Assembly (NCBI RefSeq): GCF_003345255.1
Contig: NZ_CP029331.1
Coordinates: 1,674,001-1,738,000 of the forward strand
From: Pseudothauera hydrothermalis
Lineage (GTDB): Bacteria; Pseudomonadota; Gammaproteobacteria; Burkholderiales; Rhodocyclaceae
DNA length: 64,000 bases
Direction of reading: 5' to 3'
The notes below the pieces were generated by a model, which saw nothing but the letters and a program-made list of their open reading frames with translations, had not been told where the DNA came from and made no database searches. Shown here in pieces: positions 62,473 through 64,000 of this stretch; within the stretch, counting starts at the first letter, position 1; the number at the start of each line of letters is the position of its first letter. The translations under genes were made by a program, and so were the position numbers.

Positions 62473-63523
62473 GGCGCGCGCCGAACCTTCGCGGCTGATG
62501 CAGTGGTGTTCGCCGCTTGTAGCCGCGGTGCTCACGCTGGCTGCCGGCCTGGTGATCTTCTGGCTGTTGGACAAGGACCCGCTGGAGGGCTTGCGCTACT
62601 TTCTGCTCAACCCGCTGAAAGACCTCTACGGCCTGTCCGAACTGCTACTCAAGGCCACCCCGCTGATGCTGTGCGCCATCGGCCTGGCGGTGGGTTTTCG
62701 CGCCAACGTCTGGAACATTGGCGCAGAAGGCCAGTTCATGCTGGGCGCGGTTGGCGCCACCGGGGTGGCGCTGCACTTTGCCGAATCGGACAGTGCGCTG
62801 ATCCTGCCGGCGATGCTGCTCGCCGGCGCTGCCGCCGGCGCGCTGTGGGCGGCGATCCCAGCGCTGCTGCGCACCCGCTTCAACACCAACGAAATCCTGG
62901 TGTCGCTGATGCTGGTCTATGTGGCCCAGCTTTTCGTCTCCTGGCTGGTGTTCGGCCCTTGGCGCGATCCGATGGGCTTCGGTTTTCCACAGACCGCCAT
63001 GTTCCATGAGGCCGCCTTGCTGCCCACCCTGGTCGAAGGCACACGCCTGCACCTTGGCGTGGTGTTTGCGCTGGGCTTGCTGGTTGCCGGCTACCTTTTC
63101 ATGCACCGCAGCCATCTGGGCTTCAAGATGCGTGTTGCGGGTGAGGCGGCGCAGGCAGCACGCTACGCCGGCTATTCCGCCCCGCGCACGGTGTGGATCG
63201 GAATGTTGGCCGGTGGCGCGGCAGCTGGGGTGGCGGGCATGGCGGAAGTGGCCGGACCGATGGGCCAGCTCACCGACAAGGTGAACCTGGGCTACGGCTT
63301 TGCCGCCATCATCGTGGCCTTCGTCGGCCGGCTGCACGCCTTCGGCATCCTGCTGGCCAGCCTGCTGATGGCCTTGCTGTTCATCGGCGGCGAGCAGGCG
63401 CAGCAGTACATGAACCTGCCGAGTTCGATCTCGATGGTGTTCCAGGGCCTGCTGCTCTTTTTCCTGCTGGGCTCGGATGTGTTCATCCACTACCGCCTGC
63501 GCTTCGGGCGGGCTGCGGCCTGA
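62459..63523 (+). CDS. BMP-type nucleoside ABC transporter permease (YufP-like)
   Basis: A 354-residue polytopic permease with about 9-10 helices. Characteristic stretches are LLLKATPLMLCAIGLAVGFR, NVWNIGAEGQFMLGAV and FNTNEILVSLMLVYVAQL. These match the BPD_transp_2 permeases paired with BMP-family binding proteins. It starts inside the ATPase gene and is followed 11 bp later by a second permease. Confidence 0.91.
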   Translation: MLRLEARAEPSRLMQWCSPLVAAVLTLAAGLVIFWLLDKDPLEGLRYFLLNPLKDLYGLSELLLKATPLMLCAIGLAVGFRANVWNIGAEGQFMLGAVGATGVALHFAESDSALILPAMLLAGAAAGALWAAIPALLRTRFNTNEILVSLMLVYVAQLFVSWLVFGPWRDPMGFGFPQTAMFHEAALLPTLVEGTRLHLGVVFALGLLVAGYLFMHRSHLGFKMRVAGEAAQAARYAGYSAPRTVWIGMLAGGAAAGVAGMAEVAGPMGQLTDKVNLGYGFAAIIVAFVGRLHAFGILLASLLMALLFIGGEQAQQYMNLPSSISMVFQGLLLFFLLGSDVFIHYRLRFGRAAA

Positions 63524-63534
63524 GGGGAAACGGC

Positions 63535-64000
63535 GTGGACGCGTCTTTGTTCTCCTCGATGCTGTTTGCCACCGTGGTGGCCGGCACACCGCTGATCATT
63601 GTGGCCCTGGGCCTATTGGTCAATGAACGCGCGGGGGTTCTCAACCTGGGCGCCGAAGGCATGATGGCAATGGGCGCGGTCACCGCTTTCGCCATCACCC
63701 ACAGTAGCGGCAACCCCTGGCTCGGGGTGTTGGCCGGCATGATGGCCGGCGCGGCAATGGCGCTGCTGTTCGGCTTTTTGGCCATTACCTTGCAAGCCAA
63801 CCAGGTGGCCTCGGGGCTGGCGCTGGCGATTTTCGGCGTCGGCCTGTCGGCCTTCATCGGCCGCCCCTTCGAATCCGTAGCCTTGCCGGCGGTGCCGCCG
63901 ATCCGTATCCCCTTCATCGCCGATATTCCACTGATTGGCGAAGCGCTCTACAACCAGCAGGCACTGGTTTATTTTTCCTGGGCGCTGTTTTGGGCGGTAT
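63535..64000 (+). CDS. BMP-type nucleoside ABC transporter permease (YufQ-like), partial
   Basis: 5' part of the second permease, cut by the window end after 155 codons. It begins at GTG 63535 with GAGGGGAAAC upstream and reads VDASLFSSMLFATVVAGTPL, then LLVNERAGVLNLGAEGMMAM, which is the conserved loop of YufQ-type permeases. With the two preceding genes it completes a double-ATPase, two-permease importer. Confidence 0.9.
   Translation, partial: MDASLFSSMLFATVVAGTPLIIVALGLLVNERAGVLNLGAEGMMAMGAVTAFAITHSSGNPWLGVLAGMMAGAAMALLFGFLAITLQANQVASGLALAIFGVGLSAFIGRPFESVALPAVPPIRIPFIADIPLIGEALYNQQALVYFSWALFWAV

Overview
The window is a chromosomal stretch from a diazotrophic, flagellated betaproteobacterium. 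The gene content (Rnf-linked nif genes, FlhDC, DUF3579, DUF4936, DUF2788, a mltG-tmk-holB-pilZ-tatD operon) fits the Rhodocyclales (Azoarcus, Azonexus or Dechloromonas type) best. That placement is an inference from gene content; no rRNA gene is present. The DNA is GC-rich throughout, so long antisense open frames are common and were not called.

Positions 1-16018 (+ strand) hold a nitrogen-fixation island. It begins with the end of an rnf operon (rnfE, rnfH), followed by a [4Fe-4S] leucine-rich-repeat-variant protein and an unrecognised 315-residue partner. A NifA/sigma-54 promoter then precedes nifE-nifN-nifX, a rseC-like gene, a DUF269 gene, a small CCE_0567-type gene, fdxB and an unknown gene. 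The rseC-like gene is split by an ISAs1-family element with a 10-bp target duplication. A second NifA/IHF/sigma-54 promoter precedes an iscA-type gene, nifU, nifS, nifV, a serine acetyltransferase, nifW, nifZ and nifM. Together these supply electrons (Rnf, FdxB), Fe-S clusters (NifU, NifS, IscA), FeMo-co precursor assembly (NifE, NifN, NifX), homocitrate (NifV) and nitrogenase maturation (NifM, NifW, NifZ). The nifHDK genes are not in the window.

Positions 16062-26043 are mostly - strand housekeeping genes. A flavocytochrome c sulfide dehydrogenase pair has its cytochrome subunit frameshifted in a G7 tract. A compact, overlapping operon mltG-tmk-holB-pilZ-tatD-ankyrin follows. Divergent from it is ygfZ-DUF4936-NRDE on the + strand. 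Then come a GNAT acetyltransferase, an L,D-transpeptidase and tadA.

Positions 26117-38941 hold a PAS histidine kinase, an acyl-CoA synthetase, two small heat-shock proteins divergent from an M48 protease, yajQ, ppnP, DUF2788, the arginine genes argD-argF-argG, DUF3579, rpsT and transaldolase.

Positions 38963-59206 form a motility and signalling block on the - strand. In transcription order it is: HDOD-REC-GGDEF protein, REC-GGDEF-EAL protein, flhD, flhC, terminator, motA, motB, a CheY-like regulator, a second cheA, an Aer-like receptor, cheR, cheB, cheV, cheV, cheY, cheZ, cheA, DUF3135. Sigma-28-like promoters are visible before motA, before the CheY-like regulator and before the first cheV. 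No cheW or cheD occurs here.

Positions 59428-64000 (+) carry a NUDIX hydrolase, an HNH endonuclease and a BMP-type nucleoside ABC transporter (ATPase, permease, and a second permease cut by the window end).
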